The notes under the pieces are model-generated. The model did no database searches and was not told the DNA's origin. It saw nothing but the letters and a program-made list of their open reading frames with translations. The position numbers and the translations under genes are program-made. From Plasmopara viticola (Eukaryota > Oomycota > Peronosporomycetes > Peronosporales > Peronosporaceae), in NCBI GenBank assembly GCA_001695595.3, contig MBPM02000038.1:62001-126000 (forward strand): a DNA stretch of 64,000 bases, in the 5' to 3' direction. The stretch's first letter is position 1. Each line of letters starts with the position of its first letter. Positions 1 to 12,601 of this stretch are shown one piece after another.

Positions 1-449
1 ACTGGGTACGTACTTGTTGTGAGTGTTGTTGTCTCTTATTTATCACACTTAATTATTAATGACACCTTCAGGCCAAGCTGAAACTAGAGAATGAAGAACT
101 TCGCGAACAAGTTGCACAAATTCAAGCAGAAAAAATGCAGTTGGAAGTGCAAATTCGTGCGGAAATTGGCAGCGAAATGCGCGAGCAGTTGCAGCAAATT
201 CGTGGTCAATATCAAAGTATGCAGCGCCTGCAACGGGAAGATTTACCGTCTGCACGCAAAAAGCGTGAGCGTCAACATGCAGAAGAATGTGAAAAACTTC
301 GGTCTCATGTGCAGGAGTTGCGTGAAAAAATAAGAGAATGCGAGGACGAGATGCAGCGTATCCACAAGCGCCACCAAGCAGAACTTGACAAATTGCAGCC
401 GAAAGTTATGCCAGTGTTTGTAGAGGATGAAAATGTGTGTACTAGATAA
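1..449 (+). CDS. 3' end of a coiled-coil protein gene (partial; possibly a kinesin-type tail)
   Basis: Seen: bases 1-5 end an exon, followed by a 66-nt intron (6-71) with a GTACGT donor, a TTAAT-rich branch region and a CAG acceptor. The last exon starts at 72 in frame with the codons that follow and stops at 449, giving about 125 residues. The peptide is almost entirely charged heptad-like coiled coil (NEELREQVAQIQAEK, then RKKRERQHAEECEKL, ending near HKRHQAELDKLQ) with a short non-helical tail. Family inference: such Gln/Glu/Arg-rich tails are common in kinesin-like and other cytoskeletal proteins, but no motor or cargo domain lies inside the window, so the product name is a guess. The 5' part of the gene is left of the window. 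Confidence 0.6.
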
Positions 450-904
450 AGTCTTTAAAAGTGGTGTGAATAGAATCGTCTTGAAACAAAAAGAGGCTGC
501 ACCGTTATCTTGATGCACTTCTATGTCAAAATCATGTATGTTTTTATGCTGATCGATGCGTTCTCATCCTCATTCGGTTCCAGCATCTCCAGCGTATCGG
601 TTATCAGCTCACCCGAGATCTCGTAAGCGATACTATTGAGAAGGAATCTTATCTCCGACGTATATTTGCTGTAACACGATTAATCATATCGGCAACATCT
701 GTCGGTTGTGGGAATCAAGCAATGGACCTATGCCTACCGCTTTTGTAAGCTGCTATAATAACAGCACACTGCTCTATTGTCACGAGATCCAAGTTTGTGC
801 TTAATGCCAGTGTCTTTGCGGTGCATACTGTCACCGAGTTTGTTAAGCTAGGTAAACAGCTCCTTCACGCGCTAAATAGCCGGTCCAAAGAAGTTTTCGG
901 CCGA
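450..904. other. Intergenic, no gene seen
   Basis: This stretch follows the stop of the coiled-coil gene and runs to the retroposon insertion at 905. Neither strand has a convincing coding stretch. The open frame that begins at 797 only becomes long because it runs into the retroposon and is not treated as a gene. Confidence 0.6.
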
Positions 905-916
905 ACCATCCACAAA

Positions 917-1250
917 TTACGGGAAAAGGTTGGGGTGACGCCCTCCTTCCAAGCGCGGGGGATAAATGCTCGCGCGCTTTGGGCAGGTGCTCTCGGGCAT
1001 CTGCAGGTCTCTAACGAGTCTCACCCTCGACGCGACGGTCTTCAGCACCAGGGCGCCACATGGGCTCTTACCAAGTCAGAGCTAGACAAAATAATGGAAG
1101 ACCCTCACGACCTCGGTGCTGGCTGCACTGCCCGTCGAACGAGACCCGACGTATGCGGACACCACTCTATGCCGTAGACTAGCCAGACTGAGCCTAGCAC
1201 GTGCATAACTTGGCAACGCGATAACGTAATACAATACAATACAATACAAT
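917..1250 (+). mobile_element. SINE-like retroposon, copy 1, with target duplication
   Basis: Seen: a GC-richer block of 334 bp that is about 90% alike by eye to the blocks at 16462-16788 and 42491-42817 (inverted). It begins near GGAAAAGGTTGGGGTGACGC and ends in a pentamer tail (ACAAT)n. The 12-bp sequence ACCATCCACAAA occurs directly before (905-916) and directly after (1251-1262) it, which is a target-site duplication. Known: short elements with a simple-repeat 3' tail and variable-length direct repeats are moved by LINE machinery, and SINEs are known in Phytophthora. I see no clear RNA polymerase III A or B box, so its RNA parent is unknown. It contains an open frame, but indels between copies break it. 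Confidence 0.8.
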
Positions 1251-1262
1251 ACCATCCACAAA

Positions 1263-4200
1263 ATCCAGGTCTTTGTCCTACGCAAGCCTCCTCCCGCTAC
1301 CTTTGCTACCTTTGAGTATGTTAGACAGGCACACACTTAAGTTAATTTAAACGCAGTAGCTTTGCGCTTCTCAAAGTTCACTGCAATAGATCACAGCGCG
1401 TCTTGTACAACTCGTCTTGTATTTGCATGAGTAAGGTGATGTCGGTGTGTTGCACATGTATTATAGGTAGGACTGCCACATTAATTCACTGGTGAGACGG
1501 TGATTAATGTTAGACCAGACAAGTGAGACGTAGAGCTCATCGTCAATCGTGCTGGTCATTTCTGTCACTGAGGCCACTTTGAGATATGTTGTAAGCTACA
1601 AATGTAACCTCGACTCGTCATTCACTTGCTTATCCTGACAAGTAAGTCTATTCTCATGTTTGGCAAGCGTGACGACAAGTGCAACACTTTAAGGGCTTAT
1701 CTTTGGCTGTTGAAGCCGCTTTGACAATATAGTCGAGAACTTTAGTTTCTTGTCTCCAAAGTCTTTATCGTTCAAAGGCGGGGTGAAGGCAAATGGTCAT
1801 CTCGAATTACCTTTCGTAAGAAGAAATAACGGGGACGAGGGTGTCGTGTTAGCCTATTTTTGCCCATTTGTTCCTTCAGTTGATGAGTCTTCTCTGACTT
1901 GTCACACGAAGTTTATGTGTAGCCTTCAAAGTGAATGCACTTTCGGATTTGAAGGCAACCTTCACGGTAGTTAGTTCGGTCATACCGGTCGGCTGGCAGT
2001 CTCTTTCTTCGAATATTTATGAACAATAACATATAATATATACAATTGAAGGATAGCGCTTATCCCACTCCGACTTCGTGCTGCAATTATTTAGATTTTT
2101 AGCCAAGTCCTTCGAGCTCTTAGAGCTCTTCTATCAGCCAGCCGGACAGAAATTGACTTGTTTCCTCTGCTCTTTCATGGATCATCATTTGATAATTTTA
2201 ATTAATGGCAAACGTTTGCCGGCGCGCACACTTTTGCAATGCACTAGAGTCTACAAAGAATTACAGCAAGTCTCATTCCTCGTACACTCGTGTAAATTCC
2301 TCGACTGAAATCCCCTTAAGCTCTTAGAAGCTGAGCAGCTAAAATTGTTTTAGCCAAGCACCAATCATGAGGACTTGACTTTTCTTCGGTAGAACACTCC
2401 CCTTGACATTAAGCGCTCCTTTAATTCTGAGGACACAGATTCTGGTTGCGATCCTTCAAAGCATTAGAAGAGACGAAGCTTAATTTCGTTGGGTCCCATA
2501 AATTTTTGCACGAGTCATGTGCAGTTGCTTATCGCAGCCAAAACGGCAGATTTTGCTTTGATAGGCATCCAAGTGAGACTAGCGGGCCTTAGGACAGGGT
2601 CTTGTAGAATGAGGAATCGCTCACCTACAGGACTTCGAAGGTGTAGGTCTGTCTGTGGCTGTATCCTCTTCGATTGTCGCGGCCTCCGCTCTACAAATCA
2701 TACCCTTAGACCATCTAGGAAAAACAATGACTATGACTTTTAAAGAAATCGTCATCCTAGCATTGAAAACCTTCATCTCTTTATTTATGATTTATTCGTG
2801 AAGATCTCGGCTGCAGGCAAAATCGTCACGAGATACAGTACCTTCGATGCCTCCCATATTTATAGACACACGCACAACAACGGCGTAAGCACTATTTGTT
2901 GCGCAAGTCCAAATTTTCTGGAACACCCGTTGCTCTCGGCTGTTCCTTCGTGTGTTTTCAGAACACACAAAGAAGCGGCTTCATGAGTGGTGCCCAGCTT
3001 TTAGCCCGGCTTTCGAGGTAAGCGAGTGCTTATGCTACGCGCACCCTATCATGCGTGATCACAACTATACCATCTTAATATAACATAATAGATCTTGATT
3101 GTCCGTCTCAAAAAGTGGATCACCGGTTTGAACCCTATACAAGCAATTCAGGTAGATGCAAATCGGTGTGTAAATACACCATCATTTGAAAAATACTTGC
3201 CAGCTTCTTACTCTAGAACTCCGCTTTAAGTAACATATTGTTCTGATTGCGGTACTCTCTCATTGGGCAACAACGGAAAAAAGAACCTACCGAATGAGTA
3301 TTACTCGAACGTTTTGGCGATACATTCTCAAGCCAAGCGCTTTAAACGAGCGCGAATATAAATGCACTCCTACCGTACCATAACGTGCGGCCAAAAGATC
3401 AAGCATTTCTTACATAAAGCTCCTGCTTCGGATCCAGATTGTGCCGCAGCCAGTTTAATTGCTATCGAGTGCTCTGTATAGCTATTCAACTGCTCCAATT
3501 TACAACAAACCATGAAGTCTGTACGAAAAACTCCGCTTCTCAACACACTCCACATGTAGAGCAGCTTGCTTGCAATTTAAGAAGGGCAAAGAAGAGATTC
3601 TTTAGGTCTTAATTGCGAGAGGCGCAAAATTTTGCTTTGAAAAGTTGAGATTGCTCTTGAAGTCGCATAGCTGCAATCAAGGCAGCCTTACATACTTGGG
3701 CCCTTAAGGAGGTGGTGAGTTTTTCAGCCACTAGACCCATGCCTTTTATTATCGAATCAGCCGCTGCGCTCCGTTACATGTCAAGACGCTGTCTGTATGG
3801 GCATGATGACTTGCGTGAATATTGCCAATTGTGTCTACATGGTCGAAGGGGTTAATGTCCTTGGCTGTTTTGTATGCAATTATGGATTTGAGCAGACGAA
3901 GCAGCAATTTTGCTTATAAACGAGTGATGCCTCTGAGGTCTTGCAAAGCCTCTGTGCTTTCCTAATTTGTCGAATTAGCACATCCGATGGTGTTGAAAAG
4001 AACGGCACTGGGTTGCTCTATATGGTAATAAAAAATTGTGGAATGTTATAGCCGGAAAAAAGGACTTTCGCGGGTCAATTACTGGCTATCATTGAGGTTT
4101 TCTTACCATCGATCAAGTAAGCGGTGCAGCTGTCAATAAACTGACACGACACATGGCGAATGGCTCTACAACTTGCAATGTCAACGAACTATCGAGTTAT

Positions 4201-7200
4201 TACATGTATATCACCAAAGCCACTTTGATCGGTGACGTAGCAAGATATAAGCTTCGGCTGATAATACATTTGCCAGTGACTTCTATTGCTATTTATGCAA
4301 CCTGTAGTGGGGATGACGTAGATATATGCCTGATAAGCGTGAATCCAGGGCTCTTACTTTTGCCATATTTCTAAAAATAAGTACGAGTCGTAGATCTGAC
4401 TCCATTATTTAGTATTAACCAAAACTTTATCAAGTCCTTGCATCTTTAAAAAACAAGCTGATTATTTTAGATATATCGATAGGGTCTACGATAGCATTGC
4501 CATTTCTACCAATATGCATGACGAAGAGGTCAGTGAGCCATGTAATGCTTTTTTTTATAGCTTTAAAGTACAACGACTGTTTAATTGCTTTCAAAGAGCG
4601 TAAGTACTTCTACATTTCGGTAGAAAAGTCACACAATATGCTACTCCAATGGCACAAACTGATTCATGTAGCTTGATACGTGCTTCAATTACAAAATAAA
4701 AACATGCAATTTTGGAAGTTGACTTCGTAGAACTGCACAAGTGTTACTTCAATTTTATCAACTGCTTGTTATAGGTAGACATCCAGTGTGCAGGGCAATT
4801 GCAGACCAACTGCAAATATTTATAGGACTTCTACTCTTTAATAACGCGGCTTGTATTTACCAGAAACAACTTTCTGTCATAAAGCATTTATCACCAGTCA
4901 TTTTTTCCGCTTTTTTATTTCACAAAGGACCACACCTTAGATCAATACACATACCATCAAACGATGACCGCTGAAGAGATAGTTCATAGGTGATATTCAG
5001 TGTTTTCTATCGGCTTCCAGCTTAAGATTGTACATACCACAAGACACCTTATCGAATCACTTAAAGGTTTAAGAGAATACTTTGTCAGCAAGTATAAAGT
5101 GTATTACGTGCTTAAGTACACTACTGACTACAAATTGCTGCTGCTGCCCAGCCTTCACAATGTCGAGGGTAAAAATCTCTACCAACGCAGAATACGCACA
5201 CGATGAGGCGAATCTAAGCGTACAAATCATAAATTGGCGATAGTACATCTAACGCGCCGGAATAAGTACAATGAAGGCCATGTCAGTGATGGTGCAAGGG
5301 CAATTATTCGACATAGCGCATTATTGGACGATTTCGTTCCGTCACACGCAATCTTTATTACTGCGATGCGACATTGTGTTCACAACTTAGTCAATTTGAG
5401 AGCTTGCAAGTATTTTAACTTTGAGCGCGTTGATGTGAAGTGGCGTTTTATCTGTGATGTTGCAAAACCTGCCGGGTTACAGACTCAGGACTGCAGCACA
5501 GAAGTCATGCCAGTAGTTATTTTCATATATCCTCTATAAATTGTCAAGAATGAGCGCTTCCGTGATACCCTGGGCGTTGTGCAAAATATTATGATGATCG
5601 AATCCGCTTAATTAAGTGTAGTGCTCAATTTTTTACGAATCGTACAAACATCTGTTTTTCGGACGCCTCAAGTGAAGATGTTCAATGAATTGGTGACTTT
5701 TCAAGGCTTGTTAGCAAATACATCCAAGAAGAATTAAGACCATCAAAATATTAAACGCTACGCCTTAAGGAAATATTAAACGACTGCGACGGCTATAAAT
5801 GGGGCACTTATGAATGAGAACGAGGACTATCTCATCTCAATAAATAAGCGTTGTAACTGCAAGCTGTTGGCTAAGAAACTTTAAATTTTTTGCTAGCAAA
5901 TCGCATGAACATTTCATTCGAAGTGACGCCCGTGTTGTTAATGCAGCGTGCAGCTCGGCTTTGATTGTGCTGTTCCCTAAAGTAAAGGACTTAAATGAGG
6001 CTACACGTGCGTGAATAAAGCAATTATTCAGTAAAGTTGATGTCTCGGTAACAAGCATTGTTCTCCGAATACGCAAAACTGTGCGTCACGTATCAACTTT
6101 CATCTTGTCTGACTGTTGCCACGAGAAAGGAAGTTGCTGCTTGACAGACCTCCAAGTTTATATAGAAGCTCCGACAATTTGCAGCGCCAAGCCCTTCTTA
6201 GGCTACTAATCGAGTTTGTGAGCACTTGGAATTTTACAGGTATAATCGGGAGCCTCAAGCTCATGGAAGGAAGCAGATATTTGTTTCTGAACAAAGCTTA
6301 TACTTACAAGAAACAAAGCTAAAGCCGGTTTTTACCACCCAAAGCAAGAGGCTGCAGTTGAGGCAGAGCTCTTATTGTTTTTAAGCGTAGTATTTGCTGG
6401 AGAGTGCGTAGGAGCAGTAAAGTAAATGAGACACTAAGCAGATACTATGATGGGCAGATCAAAAGTGAAACATTTGCTGCCCGAAATGAATGCATTACCC
6501 GAGCGAGATTCATTACTGCCAACTTGTATGGGCTAGATCTTCATCTAATTCCATCATAAATGGGTAAAGGGGAGAAGGGCATTGGTACTCTTGTTTGCAA
6601 AGTGTACACGTATTGTTCTGACGCACAGAAAGCTGTCTAATTTTGGTAGATGCAGCTTTTCCAGCGTGTATCAAGGTGTATTCTAATGATACACGATTGC
6701 TGCCCGAGGTCATGGTGACAATAATGCTGCAGGAAAAGCTATCATAAGAGAATTGAAGACTAGAAACATCTGTGTGGGCTGTCGTGGGGGCGGAAAATGT
6801 AAGCTCGATGGTAATGGGTCAAATTCGGCAAACTACACAACAAAGTTGGCAAAGCACTTTGTACGAAAATGGTAATTAACTATTATTATTGTGCTAATTA
6901 TAGACTTGGAAGTTAGCATATCCGGACCTAGACGTGGCAACATAAAAGTCTGGGAGAAAACATTCGTCATTGGCGTGCTCTTGTAGCGTCCCAGCTACAG
7001 CACCCGCATATCAAAAAAGTCATTGGCTTGCGTGCACATTTTTTTTATCAGAGCCCGCTTGGACATTGATTTGGTATTCATTACGCTATAAGATGTCTGG
7101 CTAAGACCAAGGGCTTCGTTTTGTTGTATCGCAAAAAAATGATGCTTTTTTTAAAACCTTTTTAAACTTCTGGTGACATCTTTTATGATTCAGGTGCTGG

Positions 7201-9790
7201 TTATCCTCTTGCTACACGCAGTAAACGACACCAATAAAACATAGTATCTGTGTCGAAACATCATAAAATCAGTGGAGCAGTCTATATAACAAACCAGTCC
7301 GAGATCATTGCATCTTACAAAACTTGCCGCTAGTGCGATTGGCTACAGCACTTTGCTAAGTTAAATAATCAAAGGATCGTATGTGTAAAGCTAGCTTCTT
7401 TCGATACTCGCTCATAAGAGAACTATTGCGTGAGTTACAAAACCTTCAGCGAATTCATTGTGCATGAGAAGCGATACAGCCTCTTGTGTTTTACAGACCT
7501 TTTCTTAAAATGATCTGTCATACGCAGCTTCTCTGGCAATACTCTAAATCGTAATTCAGGTCGCTATAGTACAATTGGAGACAAATTATATAAAGATCAA
7601 TTTGCAAAAACCATTGTAATTTAGAACCAAAGCCATAAAATAATGTTATCGTACGATTTCGACTTAAAATACAGAAACCAGTGTAAGAAAGTCTAAGCTA
7701 TGAACAATTAATCGACCAAACCATATCGACTCAGAGTTTCTCTTCATGCACAAACTTAATGATAATTAGAAGGCGAAGTTCACACAGAAGGCTTGCTTAA
7801 TTTCTCAAAAAGATTCTTGGAAGCACAAAACCGTGAAATTTCGTCACCGGCATCGAAACGGTCAGGCTAAAGTCAGATTAAATTGGTTTTACCATTACCG
7901 AATGCTTGCATAATTTAGAAAATATCATGTAAACGTCTATAGATACAATTTGAGTAGCTACGCTGGGAGAAAGTGAAAGTTGCGTCCTTCTTAGAGGTAG
8001 TGAGACATATAAGACCATCGCTAATGAAACACAGAATACACGGCTTTCACTTTCACAAAGTAGATGGCCTTTACCGACGGGCAGGTAAATGTAACATGGA
8101 TGTAGCTCAGCCCTCTCCTTAATCAATGAATACTCTAAAATAAGTTCATTCGGTCTTTTGCCCTTTTAACACCGGCGCTTATCTCACCAATTCTTAGCTG
8201 AAAGAATATCGCTGTCATAATTGTATGTTATACAGTGTTTTTTACACTCACCAACGGCGGCTGTATCGCTTTTCTATTAATGTTAATATGGACTGTGGCT
8301 GTCTCGGTCTGTCATTTTAAACTTCATATGCATCTGATGTCTTATTGTTATTTTTGATTAAATGGCATATAACACCCAGAATCAACACGGCTTTTGTGCT
8401 AGATATCTCATGCTCCTGATGTAATTATTAGCAATAGAAACCAAGATCACCACTTCAAAGTCGGTAAAACCCGTCCAAATTAAAGAAAAAGCGCCTTTGG
8501 CTTCGAAAATCTCGGCGGCATAGTGTCTGCTGTGTCACCGCGAGGTTGACGTAGGTGTAATGCTCAAATGAAACGAGAGCTCAGGTTTATGATATCATAT
8601 CTCCGCTTCATAAATGAACAATGCATCACGAATCGCTATTAGCCTTCATCAAGAGCTAGCATTTGTAATAATACCAAGGCTTATAATGACTCCTGTATTT
8701 TTAAAGATACAGTATTTCTTACTCAGAATCATGTGAAGGGCTCTGGTGGGGTAGATTTTTACAACTCAATAATGGTTACAACCATACGTCTAACAAGTAT
8801 CATAAAACCTGTTCTACTACATATTGTTGACTTGTCAATTCTCTTTACAGTCTCTCTCTACTCAAAAGATTGCGACTCAAGCCTCATAGTCGATGAGACT
8901 TGTCAAGCTTGGTATTAGAGATGAGTGCTTCGCTCGACGAAGTCCCAGTCCTACATCTCGTACTACTAAGCCAACAGATATGAAAGAACCCTATAATGGC
9001 AGTTTGCATACACAACTATCGCCTAAGCAACGCACTAATAAGACTATGCGTTAAACACAGCTTTAACGCGAGCAACTAGTGGTCTTACTGCGTACCCCAC
9101 ACTCTCCATGTCCGCCCCCAACTAAACTATTTGTAGAAGCCTTAGACTGTTTAAGCTATTAATGTACAAAGCTGCAATCTCTGCTTGCTTTTTGCTACAG
9201 CCTTACCAAGTAGGATGTGCGAGTGGAGCAGTACCAATGCTTTAGTTTGCTAGGCTCAAAATTCGTCTTCAATTACCAGTATGTTGTCATCTTGCAAAGT
9301 ATGGGCCGCATCTTCAGGTTCCCATGAGCACTTTTCTGCAGCGGTCACCCTAGAGTTCTGCTTGCAGTCCTAGCACTTCTGATATCTAAAGCAAGATATC
9401 TAGTCGTGCAGAAAATGCTGATCGCCAGGCCAATGTCGCTAGACTGGATCCCTTACCCCTCATAAACTCTTAAAGTGAGAATATTACTCGATTCCACAAA
9501 GTACTACTAGCATCGACCGTGACAACGACGTCACGTGAAGATACTCCTCAAGTAGTAGTGACAAGGATAATGTAAAGTTCTAAAGATAGAATGTACGATT
9601 TAGCCTTTCGAGCATAGAGAGTAGTCAATTGAAAAATAATACGATGGAGACGAATGCTGTTGTATAAAAAGTTTTATTGTTTCGCTGTGGCCCTTTTTTC
9701 GCGAGTATACGGCTGAAGTAAAAATGAGAAGAGCTAAAGATGCTCTGGCTACGGCGCCGTCAAACAAAATGGATGGTGTCTAGCTAGTCT
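1263..9790. other. Long AT-rich tract without recognisable genes
   Basis: About 8.5 kb with only short, unrelated open frames on either strand (none above about 105 codons). No splice-linked set reads as a known protein. No reverse transcriptase or integrase motif was seen. It probably consists of old, mutated repeats, but I cannot name any of them. Confidence 0.5.
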
Positions 9791-9850
9791 TATGATACCA
9801 TCGAATGACGTCATCTCGTGCAGGTCGACGACTGCAGTGAGGGTATCATA
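9791..9850. repeat. Nested inverted repeat (60-bp palindrome-like structure)
   Basis: TATGATACC at 9791-9799 is perfectly complementary to GGTATCATA at 9842-9850. Nested inside is a second pair, TGCAG and CTGCA, around GTCGACGA. The pair could fold into a long hairpin. It is not close to any gene I can identify. It could be a chance palindrome or the relic of a small foldback element. Confidence 0.4.
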
Positions 9851-10851
9851 AACTTATTAGTCAAACCTAACCGCATGCTAACATTATTCTAGTCAAGGGA
9901 ATCAATTGATTAAATGCGCGACTGCACTTTGCTGCGATAGGATATGGCAATAAGCTCCGATACATTAATGACTCTTTTCAATTCTGACTTCATCCCGTCA
10001 AGTGTAGTTCACCCCGGTCTCACCTAGCACGCTCACTTCTCTTCTTTGCTCAAGTAAAGTAGTTATCATTGTTTCAATTGGTAATGAGCTGTCCAATTTG
10101 TAAGCCTCCTCGACCAAAGTCTTCAACGACAGCAATAACGAAGACAATTGAGCAATGTAGAGCCACTACTTGCGTGAAGCATTTCCGATCAAGTCGACAT
10201 AAGATTTATAGAGCTTGAAACTGCCTCAAAGGCTTAAGATTCCTCGTCCCAAGAAAGACTTCATCGAGACCAGAAACATCGCATTTGGGCTGGTGTTGCT
10301 GCACATAAATGCCAACATTAATTGTAAGGCTGAACGCGTGAGTCGGAGAATTGCACTGAAGACGCTGTACGGATGGTCGCACAAGACAACGCACATCTGC
10401 CTTGAGCACCAGCTCTTCAGAATGATATTTTAAAGGCAACATTGTGTAAAATTACTGCAATAGCCACTCAGCACCAGAGCCAAGCACAGCAGCATCAGCC
10501 TAAAGATGGAGGATGAAGTTATGTGTTGTGCAATCTTCCCTAAAGCTGAGAGATCGACGTGCTCAATATAAAAATCAAAAGCGCTAAGCCGTAATTATAA
10601 GATGTCGTGAAAGTGCACATGTATGAGAACAAAAAGTGTCAGGATGACAAATTGATGACGGTGAAGATGAACATGCGGACAAGGTGCTCAACACTGCCCA
10701 TCACTTTGGCGAGTGTATGTACCGCGAAATATTTGAGTTTCCGGTGAACAGTACTGGCCGTGAATGCGGAATAAATTATACTCTGTGGCGTAAAGACGGC
10801 TATGCTATCTCGCCCATATGAGGCATACTGGCAAGCAAAAATACTGCGAAG

Positions 10852-11460
10852 ATGCAAGTAAGATCTTGCACCACATCTATAGAGATGAATTTATCACAAT
10901 TAATTTGTCTGAAAGGCATGAATGATAGCTATCCGTGGCCAACTGCAACCATTGCTGTCGTGACCATCTTCAGCCTAGTGGTCTTGTCCAGTGATTACCA
11001 ACTCAAGCATGCACACGAACCTGCTTTTGGTTGCTTTGACCGAAAGCAAAGGTTTGTCCAAAGTTTGAAGAGCACATTGCACGTAGATCGTCCCAGAAGG
11101 TTATTGCCACTGCTTCACTGGATGTAAATGCCAAGTGCGAGTATAATAAATTAAAAGTACTTGTCAGCAGCATCGAACTACATGCACAAATGGGTCACGA
11201 CGAGTCCTTCCAAGATGGTGTTGACTGACATAGTTAAGGCCTTCAACTTAGATCTAAGCTACCGGAACCCACGCGCCAGGACTAAGCTGTGTCTATCGCG
11301 GGATGCTGGTAGCGATCCGATCCATATTGGGACCGGTTCCGTACCCCTCATTACACTATGGGGCTTTTTCGGTCAGGGGGCGTCCCCCACCCAAACTACC
11401 CAAAGGCCTTCAACTTAGGCGAATTTGTTAAGGTACCGTGGATGCCAAAAGAGTAGGATA
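10852..11460 (+). pseudogene. Anonymous decayed coding region interrupted by an insertion
   Basis: Short, partly coherent open frames (10852-11127 and 11161-11418) lie in the same direction but in different frames. When the 151-bp insertion at 11252-11402 and one flanking repeat are disregarded, the frame reads on through the site (KAFNL followed by GEFVKVPW), suggesting that coding sequence existed before the insertion. I do not recognise the protein. Whether this was a gene of the host or of a mobile element cannot be told from the sequence. Confidence 0.3.
11252..11402. mobile_element. Short insertion flanked by 16-bp direct repeats
   Basis: The 16-bp sequence AAGGCCTTCAACTTAG occurs at 11236-11251 and again at 11403-11418, framing a 151-bp GC-richer insert. 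A perfect 16-bp direct repeat at this distance is most easily explained as a target-site duplication of a SINE-like retroposon. The insert has no terminal inverted repeats and no obvious poly(A) or simple-repeat tail, and it is unrelated to the (ACAAT)n-tailed family elsewhere in the window. An alternative is a partial tandem duplication of local sequence. Confidence 0.5.
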
Positions 11461-12601
11461 ATCAAACCGCTATTCCTCAGTAACCCAAACATGCGCAAAT
11501 ACAAGCCGTTTGAATTTTCGCTCATTGCATATCAAACGAGAGTTGCTGTAAACAGCGACTACTTGCTGTTGAACACATATGTTAGCGGATGCATAATGGG
11601 ATTCGGTCTTCGTTTTAACTAAAAAAGCGAGCGCTGTCTGCAAAGCTTTTATACCAAAGTGGAGCGTCAGTTTGACACACAATAAAAATTCGTACGCCAT
11701 GTAGAGTTTAAAAATTTGCTACCTGCTCGCTTTTGCCGCTCTACGAAGACCATGTCATTAAATTGCAGTCTACGTCTTTGTACGCGCATTAGACAAACGG
11801 TACGGCTGGGCGTGCAAGCTGGATAGTCGTGATGATCAGTCAGAGCACGCTTTACTTGGCTGCAAGCTCTCGTCCGTCCAGTCTTATGTGATCGTAAAGG
11901 CGATTTGCATTAACATTCAAATGCCGATTTCCGAAGATATTGACAGGACACTCTACTCAAGTCCGAGTCAAATGTGAAGCACCCGCTGGTCTTCGGTAGT
12001 AAGGCCTTACTTATGACGCTGAAGAAAAAGCGGATCCACGCTGAGAATCTTCTCTGAGCTCTCCAAGGATGTCATCGCGCTCGTACGGGCTTGTTGTTAT
12101 GTGCGGAGACGGCAACAAGAAGTCCAGCAAGTAGCCGGAGAGCATGCGAAGTGAACTTGACGTCCCACCGCAGCACAGGGCACCAGCGAAAACACACAGC
12201 ACACGCGCTGAGCGCAGACAAAAGAGCCACTACAACAGCACACGCACACAGTCGTCAAACTGTGGTCAAACCAACAGCCCAATATGCGATTGAGCGAGCG
12301 GCCCGAGAGCGTCGAGAAAGTTGTTTAGGAGCGATCCCGCGAGCGAGGTAATGACGCAAGGCGACACAATGGCAAGGCGGGGAGGTCAAGTCAAGGCAAA
12401 GCAAGAAAGAGCAAAGCGATGATAATTTTGCTCACGACAGGGGCGTTCTATTTGCCCTCGACGGAATATTAGTAAAGGTGATGTGTCATTGCTCAAATAA
12501 ATTAGGTATGGGCCTTTTGTACTGATTCTTAAGCATACAAATAATTAACGCTCTTCTATTTTGTATCATCTTTTTGTCAGAAACCGTGGTTTTGCGTACG
12601 C
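11461..12601. other. Region upstream of the glycosyltransferase gene
   Basis: No gene is recognised here. The part from about 12050 to 12430 is richer in G and C than its surroundings and carries overlapping open frames on both strands (up to 86 codons), none resembling a known family. The last 60 bases before the start codon are T-rich and contain a possible initiator described separately. Confidence 0.4.
12565..12578 (+). promoter_or_regulatory. Possible oomycete initiator-like element
   Basis: ATCATCTTTTTGTC lies 24 bases before the glycosyltransferase start codon. It loosely fits the TCATT-then-T-rich initiator described for oomycete promoters. The match is partial, and the same T-rich CAG-ended string could equally be a splice acceptor of an upstream untranslated exon. 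Confidence 0.25.

Noticed and set aside
797..1177. 126-codon open frame at the left retroposon copy
   Set aside because: Most of it lies inside the SINE-like element, and indels in the copy at 16462 shift the frame, so it is not a conserved protein.
3115..3140. B-box-like GGTTTGAACCC
   Set aside because: No matching A box or acceptor stem upstream; isolated match.
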